Shown in pieces: positions 25,259-33,496 of a stretch of 33,702 bases of DNA. The position numbers and the translations under genes were made by a program. The notes beneath the pieces are model-generated. The model searched no databases. It had not been told where the DNA came from and worked only from the letters and a program-made list of their open reading frames with translations. This stretch comes from Rhodospirillales bacterium (GTDB taxonomy: Bacteria; Pseudomonadota; Alphaproteobacteria; Rhodospirillales; Shumkoniaceae), in the NCBI GenBank assembly GCA_018432935.1, contig JAHDSF010000051.1, positions 1 to 33,702 of the forward strand. Direction: 5' to 3'. Every line of letters starts with the position of its first letter. Positions within the stretch are counted from its first letter, which is position 1.

Positions 25259-26372
25259 CGCCGCCGACCGGCGGCACATGACGGCCGCGCTGGCACTGGC
25301 GCGACGCGGCCTGGGCGCGACGTGGCCGAACCCCGCGGTCGGCTGTGTTCTGGTGCGTCCCGATCTCGATGGCAGGGTGGTTGGCCGCGGCTGGACCCAA
25401 CCGGGCGGTCGCCCCCATGCCGAAGTGGAGGCGCTGCGACGGGCCGGATCGCTGGCGCGCGGCGCCACCGCCTACGTCAGCCTGGAGCCCTGCGCCCACC
25501 ATGGCAAGACGCCTCCTTGCGCCGATGCCCTGGCCGCGGCCGGGGTGGCGCGTGTCGTCTCGGCGGTCGAGGATCCCGATCCGCGGGTCGCAGGCCGCGG
25601 ATTGGCGATCCTGCGCCAGGCCGGCATCGCCGTGACCGAGGGCGTCTGCGAGACCGAGGCGCGCGAGATCAACGCCGGCTTTTTCCTTCGCGTCCTGCAG
25701 GGCCGACCGCTGGTCACCCTCAAGGTGGCGGCGTCCCTCGACGGCCGCATCGCCACCGCGGGCGGCCAGAGCCGGTGGATCACGGGACCGGATGCGCGCG
25801 CCTGGGGGCACCGCCTGCGCGCCACCCACGACGCCATCCTGGTCGGCAGCGGGACCGTGCTCGCCGATGATCCGTCGCTGAGCTGCCGGCTGCCGGGGCT
25901 GGAGGCGCGGAGCCCGCTGCGGGTGATCGCGGACGCCCGGCTGCGCCTCGATGTCGCGTCGAAGCTGGTCAAGACCGCGAAGAAGCATCCCGTCGTCGTC
26001 TTCGCCGCTGCGGACTGCGATGGTGAACGGCGGGCGGCGCTGGAAGGCGCCGGGGTGCGGATCGTGCCGCTGCCCTGCGGGACCGACGGACGAATCCCCG
26101 CGGCGGCGATGCTGCGCAGCCTGGCGGAGATGGGCGTCACCCGCGTCCTGCTCGAAGGGGGAGCGACGCTTTCGGCTGCTTTTCTGGCTGCCGGCCTCGT
26201 CGATCGCAGTGCGTGGTTTCGCGCGCCCCTCATCCTCGGCGGCGATGCCGTGGCGGCCATCGGCGCGCTCGGCATCGAGCAGCTGACCGCGGCCCCGCGC
26301 CCGACCCCCGGTAGCGCTCGCCGCGCCGGAGCGGACTTCTACGAATCGTTCGTCTTCACGGAAAAGGACTGA
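25227..26372 (+). CDS. ribD: RibD: bifunctional deaminase/reductase of riboflavin synthesis
   Basis: Catalyses two consecutive steps of riboflavin synthesis: deamination of the pyrimidine intermediate, then reduction of its ribosyl side chain. In the 381-residue protein the N-terminal deaminase has zinc ligands His64 (in HAEVEAL, with Glu66 as proton shuttle), Cys89 and Cys98 ([16 protein letters not shown]). The reductase part begins near 160 with [15 protein letters not shown] and ends with [10 protein letters not shown] and LILGGDAV. I chose the TTG at 25227 because GAGGAG lies four to nine bases before it and because the DRRHM segment before the first helix is conserved in the family; an ATG at 25278 would cut it off, and a GTG at 25200 is also open. 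It overlaps nrdR by 32 bp and is followed by ribE after 7 bp. Confidence 0.93.
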   Translation: MAQSAESGATDAADRRHMTAALALARRGLGATWPNPAVGCVLVRPDLDGRVVGRGWTQPGGRPHAEVEALRRAGSLARGATAYVSLEPCAHHGKTPPCADALAAAGVARVVSAVEDPDPRVAGRGLAILRQAGIAVTEGVCETEAREINAGFFLRVLQGRPLVTLKVAASLDGRIATAGGQSRWITGPDARAWGHRLRATHDAILVGSGTVLADDPSLSCRLPGLEARSPLRVIADARLRLDVASKLVKTAKKHPVVVFAAADCDGERRAALEGAGVRIVPLPCGTDGRIPAAAMLRSLAEMGVTRVLLEGGATLSAAFLAAGLVDRSAWFRAPLILGGDAVAAIGALGIEQLTAAPRPTPGSARRAGADFYESFVFTEKD

Positions 26373-26379
26373 TCGCGTC

Positions 26380-26967
26380 ATGTTCAGCGGAATCGTCACC
26401 GACATGGGTACGGTGCGGAAGGTCGAGCACACCGGCGATACCCGGTTCGAATTCGCCACCCATTACGACACCTCGACGTTCGAGATCGGTGCTTCGATCT
26501 GCTGCTCGGGCGCTTGCATGACCGTGATCGACAAGGGCCCGGGCTGGTTTGCCATTTCCGCTTCGGCGGAATCCCTGGCGTGCACCACGATGGGGGAGTG
26601 GAAGGAGGGGACCCCAGTCAACTTCGAGCGTTCGCTGAAGATGGGCGACGAGATGGGCGGCCACATCGTGTCAGGGCATGTCGACGGCGTCGCCCGGATC
26701 GTAGCCATTACGCCGGAAGGCGAATCGCTGCGCTTCGTGTTCGAGGTCCCGGCGGCGATCAAGCGTTACGTCGCCTCCAAGGGCTCGGTGGCGATCGACG
26801 GCATCTCGCTTACCGTCAACGAGGTGGAGGACAGCCGGTTTGGCGTCAACATCATTCCCCATACATCGCAGGTGACCACCCTGGGCCGGAAGAAGGTCGG
26901 GGATCGCGTCAACGTTGAGATCGACATGCTGGCGCGGTATGTTGCGCGCCTTCTGGAGAAGGATTGA
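26380..26967 (+). CDS. ribE: Riboflavin synthase alpha subunit
   Basis: Catalyses the last step of the pathway, the dismutation of two 6,7-dimethyl-8-ribityllumazine molecules to riboflavin and a pyrimidine that is recycled. The 195-residue protein consists of two similar lumazine-binding barrels: the first opens with MFSGIVTDMGTV and contains the CCSGACMTV strand, the second opens after GGHIVSGHVDG and has the SVAIDGISLTVNEVE strand. This internal repeat is diagnostic. Gene symbol usage varies (ribC in E. coli). It sits 7 bp behind ribD and 2 bp before the start I favour for ribBX, so the rib genes form one operon. Confidence 0.95.
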   Translation: MFSGIVTDMGTVRKVEHTGDTRFEFATHYDTSTFEIGASICCSGACMTVIDKGPGWFAISASAESLACTTMGEWKEGTPVNFERSLKMGDEMGGHIVSGHVDGVARIVAITPEGESLRFVFEVPAAIKRYVASKGSVAIDGISLTVNEVEDSRFGVNIIPHTSQVTTLGRKKVGDRVNVEIDMLARYVARLLEKD

Positions 26968-26969
26968 CC

Positions 26970-28091
26970 GTGATCGACCACGAGGCTCTATCCTCGATCA
27001 ACGAAATCATCGAGGACGCGCGCAACGGGCGCATGTTCATCCTCGTCGACGACGAGAACCGCGAGAACGAGGGTGACCTTGTGGTTCCCGCGCAGATGGC
27101 CACCCCCGACGCGATCAACTTCATGACCAAGTACGGCCGCGGTCTGGTCTGCCTGGCGATGACCAGCCAGCGCATCCGCGAGCTCGACCTGCCGGCAATG
27201 GCCCGGCGCAATACTTCGCGCCACCAGACCGCCTTCACGGTCTCGATCGAGGCGAAGGAGGGGGTGTCGACCGGGATCTCGGCGTCCGACCGCGCCCGCA
27301 CCGTCGCCACCGCGATCGACCCCACGAAGGGGCCGGACGATATCGTCACCCCCGGCCACATCTTCCCGCTTGAGGCGCGCGATGGCGGCGTCCTGGTGCG
27401 CACCGGACACACCGAGGCCGCGATCGACGTGGCCCGCCTGTCGGGGCTCTACCCGGCCGGCGTCATCTGCGAGGTGATGAACGAGGACGGCACCATGGCA
27501 CGGATGCCGGACCTGATTCGTTTCTCGCAGCGTCACAACATCAAGATCGGAACCATCGCCGACCTTATCGCCTACCGGCTGGCCCATGACCGCATCGTCG
27601 CCCGAACCTTCGAGGGGCGGATGAACAGCGCCCATGGCGGCGAGTTCCGCATGCTGGTCTTCACCGACCGCATTACCGGCATCGAGCACATCGCCCTCGT
27701 CAAGGGAAGTCTGCCGGCGGGCGGTCCGGTGCCGGTGCGGATGCATGCCCTCAACGTGCTCGAGGACGTGCTTGGCGACCAGGACACAGGCCGTGCCGGC
27801 GAACTGGCGAATGCGATGGCCATGGTCGGCGAGGCAGGCGCCGGGGTCATCGTCCTGCTGCGCGAGCCGAAGCCGGGCAGCATCTCCGAGATGCTGCGTC
27901 TGCGCGAGGCGCCGGGGCAGCGTCGCCCGAGCGCCCTGCGCGATTACGGGGTCGGAGCCCAGATCCTGCTCGATCTCGGGATTCGTGAGATGATCCTGCT
28001 GTCCAACACCGAACGCACCATCATCGGGTTGGAGGGCTACGGGTTGTCGGTGGTCGAGAGGCGCCCGATCTCTCCCAGCAAGCGGGGATAG
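26970..28091 (+). CDS. ribBX: RibBX: DHBP synthase fused to a degenerate GTP cyclohydrolase II-like domain
   Basis: The N-terminal domain (about 1-200) is 3,4-dihydroxy-2-butanone 4-phosphate synthase, which makes the four-carbon unit of riboflavin. Its acidic loop DDENRENEGDL (27-37), GRGLVCLAM, TGHTEA with metal ligand His147 and Glu168 in ICEVMNEDG are intact. The C-terminal domain aligns with GTP cyclohydrolase II in its ends, but where that enzyme has three zinc cysteines (SECLTGD and RCDCG) this protein reads HALNVLEDVLGDQDTG, with no cysteine, and the later catalytic RxEGRG segment is replaced too. It thus matches the RibBX variant known from proteobacteria. The start is GTG at 26970 behind GGAGAAGG with good spacing; a TTG at 26964 overlapping the ribE stop is too close to that site. 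Confidence 0.92.
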   Translation: MIDHEALSSINEIIEDARNGRMFILVDDENRENEGDLVVPAQMATPDAINFMTKYGRGLVCLAMTSQRIRELDLPAMARRNTSRHQTAFTVSIEAKEGVSTGISASDRARTVATAIDPTKGPDDIVTPGHIFPLEARDGGVLVRTGHTEAAIDVARLSGLYPAGVICEVMNEDGTMARMPDLIRFSQRHNIKIGTIADLIAYRLAHDRIVARTFEGRMNSAHGGEFRMLVFTDRITGIEHIALVKGSLPAGGPVPVRMHALNVLEDVLGDQDTGRAGELANAMAMVGEAGAGVIVLLREPKPGSISEMLRLREAPGQRRPSALRDYGVGAQILLDLGIREMILLSNTERTIIGLEGYGLSVVERRPISPSKRG

Positions 28092-28092
28092 C

Positions 28093-28560
28093 ATGATGGC
28101 CGACAGCAACCGCGTCCTGATCGTCGAGGCGCGCTTCTACGAGGACATCGCCGATGAGCTGGCCCGCGGGGCGGTCGCGGTACTGGAGGAAGGCGGAATC
28201 CCGTTCGACCAGGTGGCCGTGCCGGGCGCCTTCGAGATCCCCGCCGCGATCCGGTTCGCCATCCGGGCGATGGAGATGCATGCCTCGACCACCGGCTACG
28301 CCGGCTTCGTCGCGCTGGGCTGCGTCATCCGCGGCGAGACCGACCACTACGACCACATCTGCCGCGAGTCCGCCCGTGCGCTGATGGACCTCGCGACCGC
28401 CTACAGCATCGCGGTCGGCTACGGCATCCTGACCTGCGAAAATGACGACCAGGCATGGGAACGGGCGCGGGTGGACCGCAAGAACAAGGGCGCCGACGCG
28501 GCCCGAGCCTGCCTGCGCATGATGGAGCTGAAGCGGAGCTTCAGGCTCCTTCTTCGCTGA
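28093..28560 (+). CDS. ribH: Lumazine synthase (RibH)
   Basis: Joins the RibD pyrimidine product with 3,4-dihydroxy-2-butanone phosphate to 6,7-dimethyl-8-ribityllumazine, the substrate of riboflavin synthase. The 155-residue protein has the N-terminal VLIVEARFYEDIADEL strand-helix, VPGAFEIPAAI at 43-53, ALGCVIRGETDHYDHIC at 74-90 with His85 at the place of the catalytic histidine, and a GYGILTCEN strand. It is the standard short form that assembles into pentamers or icosahedral shells. Two adjacent ATG codons exist (28093, 28096). It starts two bases behind ribBX, and nusB follows after 11 bp, a classical ribH-nusB pair. Confidence 0.96.
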   Translation: MMADSNRVLIVEARFYEDIADELARGAVAVLEEGGIPFDQVAVPGAFEIPAAIRFAIRAMEMHASTTGYAGFVALGCVIRGETDHYDHICRESARALMDLATAYSIAVGYGILTCENDDQAWERARVDRKNKGADAARACLRMMELKRSFRLLLR

Positions 28561-28571
28561 CGGGGACAACG

Positions 28572-29114
28572 ATGGACGAGAACGATCGACCGGCGCGCTC
28601 CGGCCCGGCCATGACGCAACGCCGCCGCGCGGCACGACTCGCCGCCTGCCAGGCGCTGTACGAGATGGAGGTGTCCGGCGCTTCGGCGGACGCTGCATTG
28701 CGCGGCTTCTTTCCCAACCGCTGGAACCTTTACGAAGATGAAAGCGGCGTCGGCCACGCCAACCCGTTCCCGGAGCCGGACGGCGACCTCTTGTGCGACG
28801 TCGTGCGCGGCGTGGTCGTCCATCGCGAGGCGATCGACCGGATGGTGGGAGGGGCGCTGGCGGAATCGTGGTCCAGCGAAAGGCTTGAGATCCTGATGAG
28901 GGCGCTCCTGCGTGCCGGCGCGTTCGAATTGCTGGTCCGCAAGGACGTTCCGGTTCGGGTCGTGATCTCGGAGTACGTCGAGGTGGCGAAGGCGTTCTTT
29001 TCCGGGACCGAGCCGGGCATGGTCAATGCCGTGCTCGACCGGCTGGGTCGCATCCTGCGCCCCGACGAAATGGGAAGCGAGGGGGGGCATGGGGGAGCGT
29101 CGCCGGATCGGTGA
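28572..29114 (+). CDS. nusB: Transcription antitermination factor NusB
   Basis: RNA-binding protein that with NusE (S10) loads on boxA of rRNA operons and prevents early termination. The 180-residue protein is all-helical, with RRAARLAACQALYEMEV at 19-35 as the RNA-binding first helix and RALLRAGAFELL with VPVRVVISEYVEVAKAFF in the C-terminal half. Between the first two helix pairs there is an insertion of about 25 residues (around 47-72, PNRWNLYEDESGVGHANPF) that makes it longer than E. coli NusB (139 residues); similar insertions occur in relatives of this group. Its end overlaps thiL by 26 bp. Start is the ATG at 28572, 11 bp after ribH. Confidence 0.93.
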   Translation: MDENDRPARSGPAMTQRRRAARLAACQALYEMEVSGASADAALRGFFPNRWNLYEDESGVGHANPFPEPDGDLLCDVVRGVVVHREAIDRMVGGALAESWSSERLEILMRALLRAGAFELLVRKDVPVRVVISEYVEVAKAFFSGTEPGMVNAVLDRLGRILRPDEMGSEGGHGGASPDR

Positions 29115-30081
29115 GTTCGAGCTCATCGCTCGCTGCTTCGCGCCCCTGGCGCGGGGAGAGCCCGGTGCGCTCGGCCTGACCGACGACGCGGCCGTCCTGG
29201 CGATGGCGCCGGGCGAGCGGGCGGTGGTGACCACCGACGCCCTGGTCGCCGGCATCCATTTCCCGACCGGAGCCGAGCCGGCGGACGTGGCGTCCAAGGC
29301 TTTGCGCGTCAACCTTTCCGACCTTGCCGCAATGGGGGCCCGGCCGCGCGGGTATACGCTGGCGCTGGCACTTCCCGAGGACTTCGAGCTTTCCTGGGTG
29401 GAGGCCTTTGCTCGCGCGCTGGGCGAGGATCAGTCCCGATTCGGGATCTCGCTGATCGGCGGCGACACGGTGAAGACCCCGGGTCCGCTGTCGCTGACGC
29501 TGACCCTGCTCGGCGTGGTCGACGGCGGCGCCTTCCTCAGCCGCTCGGCAGCGTGCCCGGGCGATATGGTTTGGGTGTCGGGGACGATCGGCGATGCCGG
29601 CCTGGGCCTCCGTCTGCTGCAGGCGGCGCCCGGAGCCGACGAGGCCTCCGCCCGCTTCCTGCTGGAGCGTTACCATCGCCCGACGCCACGGCTGGCGTTG
29701 GGCGCCGCCCTGGTGGGCATCGCTCACGCGGCGGCCGATGTTTCGGACGGGCTGATCGCCGACCTTTGCCACATCTGCGAGGCCTCGGGGGTCGACGCGC
29801 GCCTGGAGGCCGACGCCATCCCCCTGTCGGAAGCCGCGCGGCAGGCCCTTGCGGCAGGCCTCGCATCGGCGGATCATCTGTGGTCGTGCGGAGACGACTA
29901 CGAGCTGGTCTTCACTGCCGCCGAGGCCGCCACGGGCGAGGTGGAGGCGGCGGCGCGGCGGGCGGCGACGGAAGTGACCGTGGTCGGGCGCATCGTCGGG
30001 ACGGGTCAGGGTCACGTCGCGGTCTACGGAGGCGACGGGCGGGAGATCGCCCTGACCGCCCGCGGCCACACGCATTTCTGA
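29089..30081 (+). CDS. thiL: Thiamine-monophosphate kinase
   Basis: Phosphorylates thiamine monophosphate to thiamine diphosphate, the active cofactor. The 330-residue protein belongs to the PurM/ThiL ATP-binding superfamily: GEFELIARCFAPL at 8-20, TDDAAVL at 31-37, TTDALVAGIHF at 48-58 and LRVNLSDLAAMGARP are typical, followed by GGDTVKTPGPLSLTLTLLG and SDGLIADLCHI. The ATG at 29089 has GAGGGGGGGC before it and overlaps the end of nusB by 26 bp. nusB-thiL is a conserved pair and appears to close the riboflavin operon; the next gene starts 28 bp on and may still be on the same transcript. Confidence 0.95.
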   Translation: MGERRRIGEFELIARCFAPLARGEPGALGLTDDAAVLAMAPGERAVVTTDALVAGIHFPTGAEPADVASKALRVNLSDLAAMGARPRGYTLALALPEDFELSWVEAFARALGEDQSRFGISLIGGDTVKTPGPLSLTLTLLGVVDGGAFLSRSAACPGDMVWVSGTIGDAGLGLRLLQAAPGADEASARFLLERYHRPTPRLALGAALVGIAHAAADVSDGLIADLCHICEASGVDARLEADAIPLSEAARQALAAGLASADHLWSCGDDYELVFTAAEAATGEVEAAARRAATEVTVVGRIVGTGQGHVAVYGGDGREIALTARGHTHF

Positions 30082-30109
30082 CGCGGCGGGCGGAGAAAGC
30101 TGAGACGCG

Positions 30110-30568
30110 ATGAAGAAGCTGGTCCTGGCCCTGGTCCTGCTGGTGGTCGTCACGGGCGCTGCCTTGGCGATTGTGAAGTGGCTCGGATTCGGGCCTTTCG
30201 GCGGTACCGAAGGAGACCCTCCGCCGGCCGCGACCGCGCCGCCGAGCAGCGCCTACTACGTTGCACTCGATGCCATCCTGGTGCCCTTGCTCCGGGACGA
30301 CAAGGTGGCTGGTACGGTGCAGATCCAGGTCAAGCTCGAAGTGGTCGGCGACCAGGCGCGCGATGCGGTCCTGCAGGCCAAGCCGCGGCTGTCCGACGCC
30401 TACTTCCAGGAACTGTACGCCTACATTCCCCGCCTGCTGGCCGGCGGCGCGCGACTCGACGTCGGAATGCTCAAAAAGAGGCTGCAGCTGGTCTCCGACA
30501 AGACCGTCGGGGGAGGAATCGTTCAGGATGTCCTGCTTCAGTCGGTGACGGAACTCCCTGCATCCTGA
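30110..30568 (+). CDS. Membrane-anchored FliL-like protein of unknown function
   Basis: A 152-residue protein with one N-terminal membrane segment (about 4-24), a short Gly/Pro/Ala-rich linker to about residue 47, and a periplasmic domain. The domain begins YYVALDAILVPLLRD, continues with VQIQVKLEVVGD, then RLSDAYFQELYAYIPRLL, and ends with a helix-strand unit QDVLLQSVTELPAS. This order of strand, strand, helix, LK-type helix and final V-strand recalls FliL, the stator-associated flagellar protein, but identity is too low for me to be sure. It lies 28 bp after thiL and 178 bp before hppA, not near flagellar genes. A stator or surface-adhesion role is inference only. Confidence 0.6.
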   Translation: MKKLVLALVLLVVVTGAALAIVKWLGFGPFGGTEGDPPPAATAPPSSAYYVALDAILVPLLRDDKVAGTVQIQVKLEVVGDQARDAVLQAKPRLSDAYFQELYAYIPRLLAGGARLDVGMLKKRLQLVSDKTVGGGIVQDVLLQSVTELPAS

Positions 30569-30746
30569 GCTGCGGCGTTCCCCTTACGGAGAAACGCATT
30601 CGCAAAATTTCCTGGCTCATTACTATGATTGCATCGCCTCGGTATTTCTGGCATTTTTCCGCCGCCAACGACAAGGTGCTCCCCGCGCGAGAAGGGGCGC
30701 CGACCAAGCTTTCCCGAATCAACACCGAAAATAGGGTCAACACGGC

Positions 30747-32849
30747 ATGTCCACAGTCTACTGGCTGACGATTGCGTGTGGTGTCGTCGCGCTCCTTTAC
30801 GGGTTCGTGACGATCCGCTCCGTGCTCTCGGCACCGAGCGGCAATGAACGCATGCAAGAGATTTCGCGCGCGGTGCAGGAAGGCGCCGCGGCGTATCTGA
30901 ACCGGCAATACACCACGATCGCCATCGTCGGCGTGATCGTCGGCATCGCGATCGGTGTATTCCTTGGCATCTATCAGGCGATCGGCTTCTTCATCGGCGC
31001 GATCTGCTCCGGCCTTACCGGCTACATCGGCATGAACGTGTCGGTGCGGGCCAACGCCAAGGTGGCGGAAGCCGCTCGTTCGAGCGGGCTTGCCGGCGCG
31101 CTCTCGATCGCGTTCAAGTCCGGCGCGATCACCGGCATGCTGGTGGTCGGCCTCGCGCTTCTCGGCGTCGCCGTCTACTACGTCTTCCTGCGCGGCCAGT
31201 ACGACATGGCCAATCCGGAGGAGCTCCGCCGCGTGCTGGAGGCCCTGGTGGCCCTCGGCTTCGGCGGCTCGCTGATCTCCATCTTCGCCCGTCTCGGCGG
31301 CGGCATCTTCACCAAGGGCGCCGACGTCGGAGCCGACCTGGTGGGCAAGGTCGAGGCCGGCATCCCCGAAGACGATCCCCGCAACCCGGGCGTCATCGCC
31401 GATAACGTCGGCGACAACGTGGGCGACTGCGCCGGCATGGCGGCCGACCTGTTCGAGACCTACGCCGTCACGGTCGTCGCGACCATGCTGTTGGGCGCCA
31501 TCTACTTCACCGGCGCCGCGGCCGAACAGATGATGGCGCTGCCGCTTCTGATCGGCGGCATCTGCATCATCGCTTCGGTGATCGCCACCTTCTTCGTCAA
31601 GCTCGGCGCCGACAACGCGATCATGAAGGCCCTGTATAAGGGCTTGATCGCCAGCGCGGTGATTTCGTTCGTGTTCATCACGATTGCCGTCTGGCAGTTC
31701 ATCGGCTTCAGCAACCCCATCGCTCTCGCCACGGGCGGCGGCTCGGTCACCGGCGGCGCGCTGCTGGCGTGCTCGGTCACCGGTCTGGTCGTCACCGGCC
31801 TCATCGTGTGGATCACCGAGTACTACACCGGCACTGACTACCGCCCGGTCAAGAGCATCGCCCAGGCGTCGACCACGGGCCACGGCACCAACGTCATCCA
31901 GGGCCTGGCGGTCTCGATGGAAGCGACTGCACTTCCGGTGCTCGTGATCTGCGTCGGCATTATCGTTGCGTTCAAGTTCGCTGGCCTCTACGGCCTGTCG
32001 ATCGCTGCCACCACCATGCTGGCGCTGGCCGGCATCGTGGTTGCGCTCGACGCCTACGGTCCGGTCACGGACAATGCCGGCGGCATTGCCGAGATGGCCA
32101 ACCTGCCGGAGGACGTCCGCGTCACTACCGATGCACTCGACGCGGTGGGCAACACCACCAAGGCCGTGACCAAGGGCTACGCGATCGGCTCCGCCGGTCT
32201 CGCCGCCCTGGTGCTGTTCGCCGCCTTCACCGAGGACCTGACCCACTACTTCCCGGATCTGAAAGTCAGCTTCACGCTGTCCGACCCGTACGTCGTGATC
32301 GGGCTGTTCATCGGCGGCCTGCTGCCTTACCTGTTCGGCTCGATGGGCATGATGGCGGTTGGTCGCGCTGGCGGCCAGGTCGTCATCGAGGTGCGGCGGC
32401 AGTTCAAGGAGATCCCCGGCATCATGGAAGGCAAGGCGAAGCCGGACTACGCGGCTTGCGTCGACATGCTGACCAAGGCGGCGATCAAGGAGATGATCGT
32501 GCCGTCGCTGCTGCCGGTGGCGTCTCCGTTCGTCGTCTACTTCGTCGTTTACGCTGTGGCCGGCCAGGCGGCCGCGTTCTCCGCCCTCGGCGCTCTCCTG
32601 CTCGGCACCATCGTGACCGGCCTGTTCGTGGCCATCTCGATGACCTCGGGCGGCGGCGCCTGGGATAACGGCAAGAAGCTCATCGAGAGCGGCCTGTACG
32701 GCGGCAAGGGGTCCGACGCCCACAAGGCGGCGGTCACCGGCGACACCGTCGGCGATCCCTACAAGGACACCGCAGGCCCGGCCGTCAACCCGATGATCAA
32801 GATCATCAACATCGTCGCCATCCTGCTGTTGGCGATGGTGGCCGCCTGA
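30747..32849 (+). CDS. hppA: Membrane-bound proton-translocating pyrophosphatase (K+-independent type)
   Basis: Hydrolyses pyrophosphate from biosynthetic reactions and uses the energy to pump protons across the inner membrane. The 700-residue protein has about 16 membrane segments and the full catalytic motif set: the [22 protein letters not shown] block, [19 protein letters not shown] after it, and the C-terminal repeat of similar Asp-rich motifs ([19 protein letters not shown]). Residue 472 is Lys in [10 protein letters not shown], the position where K+-dependent enzymes have Ala, so this should be the K+-independent class. The ATG at 30747 fits the family N-terminus. A strong terminator follows the stop, so hppA ends its transcript. 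Confidence 0.97.
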   Translation: MSTVYWLTIACGVVALLYGFVTIRSVLSAPSGNERMQEISRAVQEGAAAYLNRQYTTIAIVGVIVGIAIGVFLGIYQAIGFFIGAICSGLTGYIGMNVSVRANAKVAEAARSSGLAGALSIAFKSGAITGMLVVGLALLGVAVYYVFLRGQYDMANPEELRRVLEALVALGFGGSLISIFARLGGGIFTKGADVGADLVGKVEAGIPEDDPRNPGVIADNVGDNVGDCAGMAADLFETYAVTVVATMLLGAIYFTGAAAEQMMALPLLIGGICIIASVIATFFVKLGADNAIMKALYKGLIASAVISFVFITIAVWQFIGFSNPIALATGGGSVTGGALLACSVTGLVVTGLIVWITEYYTGTDYRPVKSIAQASTTGHGTNVIQGLAVSMEATALPVLVICVGIIVAFKFAGLYGLSIAATTMLALAGIVVALDAYGPVTDNAGGIAEMANLPEDVRVTTDALDAVGNTTKAVTKGYAIGSAGLAALVLFAAFTEDLTHYFPDLKVSFTLSDPYVVIGLFIGGLLPYLFGSMGMMAVGRAGGQVVIEVRRQFKEIPGIMEGKAKPDYAACVDMLTKAAIKEMIVPSLLPVASPFVVYFVVYAVAGQAAAFSALGALLLGTIVTGLFVAISMTSGGGAWDNGKKLIESGLYGGKGSDAHKAAVTGDTVGDPYKDTAGPAVNPMIKIINIVAILLLAMVAA

Positions 32850-32872
32850 ACAAGGCGCAAGCGGTCGAAGAG

Positions 32873-32906
32873 AAACCCCCGGAAGCATCTTCCGGGGGTT
32901 TTCTTT
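32873..32906. terminator. Strong terminator after hppA, likely bidirectional
   Basis: A 13-bp perfect stem (AAACCCCCGGAAG at 32873-32885, CTTCCGGGGGTTT at 32889-32901) with a 3-base loop, followed by TTTTCTTT on plus. On the minus strand it comes 30 bp after the bamE stop and is followed by TTTCTCTT, so it should end both genes. Confidence 0.93.
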
Positions 32907-32936
32907 CGCCGTTTCGAAGCCGTGGTGCGGGCAGGC

Positions 32937-33395
32937 CTATTTCTTGGGCAAAGCGTCCTTGTTGAAGCGGCCGAAATTGCCGAACAGCTGTTGCAGGACG
33001 GTAATCTCGTTGCCGGCGGTTGCGGTCTCCCGCTTGACCAGATCTACGTCGCGGCTGTCCGACTGATCGAGCGTCTCCATCTCCTTCAGCACGCCGGCCC
33101 GATCGAAGCGCAGGACCAGGATCTTGCTCTCGACCACCTTGGGCCGGTAGAAGGCGACCGTCTCGGTCCGCTTGCTGATGTAATACCATTCGTTGTCGTT
33201 GAAGGCTGCGACGCTGGAGGGCGAGCCAAGGACCTCCTGCACCTCCATCTTCGAGACCTCGCCGATCTTGATGCGGGCCAGGGCTTCCCCGTCCGGAAGG
33301 TTGCCCCGGGAGTCGACCCGCGCCGCGCAGGCCGTCAGGACCAGGCAGGCAGCGAGTCCCGCCAAGCCTGTATTCGTGATGCGGCGGACTGCCAT
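32937..33395 (-). CDS. bamE: Outer membrane assembly lipoprotein BamE (SmpA/OmlA)
   Basis: A small lipoprotein of the BAM complex that inserts beta-barrel proteins into the outer membrane. The 152-residue protein has a lipoprotein signal with lipobox LTAC at 20-23, so Cys23 would be lipidated. The BamE fold follows: IKIGEVSKMEVQEVLGSPS, a typical turn, then NEWYYISKRTE and a strand-rich end. The start at 33395 has GGAG seven bases upstream; in-frame ATGs at 33407 and 33443 are alternatives that would only lengthen the signal. It lies alone, convergent to hppA, and an insertion sequence begins about 100 bp upstream. Length is typical for alphaproteobacterial members. Confidence 0.9.
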   Translation of the reverse strand: MAVRRITNTGLAGLAACLVLTACAARVDSRGNLPDGEALARIKIGEVSKMEVQEVLGSPSSVAAFNDNEWYYISKRTETVAFYRPKVVESKILVLRFDRAGVLKEMETLDQSDSRDVDLVKRETATAGNEITVLQQLFGNFGRFNKDALPKK

Positions 33396-33433
33396 CAGCG
33401 TCTCCATCGTCGAACATGCCGGAATACGGGGCG

Positions 33434-33462
33434 AGAATCGCATCGCCTTCCGGCGCTGTCAA
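33434..33462 (-). promoter_or_regulatory. Candidate promoter of bamE
   Basis: On the minus strand a perfect TTGACA (33457-33462) and GATTCT (33434-33439) are separated by 17 bp and lie about 40 bp before the bamE start. The -10 matches consensus at three of six positions. It lies wholly between bamE and the insertion sequence, so the native promoter may have survived the insertion. Confidence 0.4.
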
Positions 33463-33496
33463 TCGAGCGGCGATTTCCTGTAGTTAGCTCGTCATC

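Noticed and set aside
24761-26380. Search for an FMN riboswitch before the riboflavin genes
   Set aside because: The genes are packed with overlaps or very short gaps from nrdR on, leaving no room for a roughly 120-base leader, and no RFN-like conserved blocks are visible upstream of glyA either.
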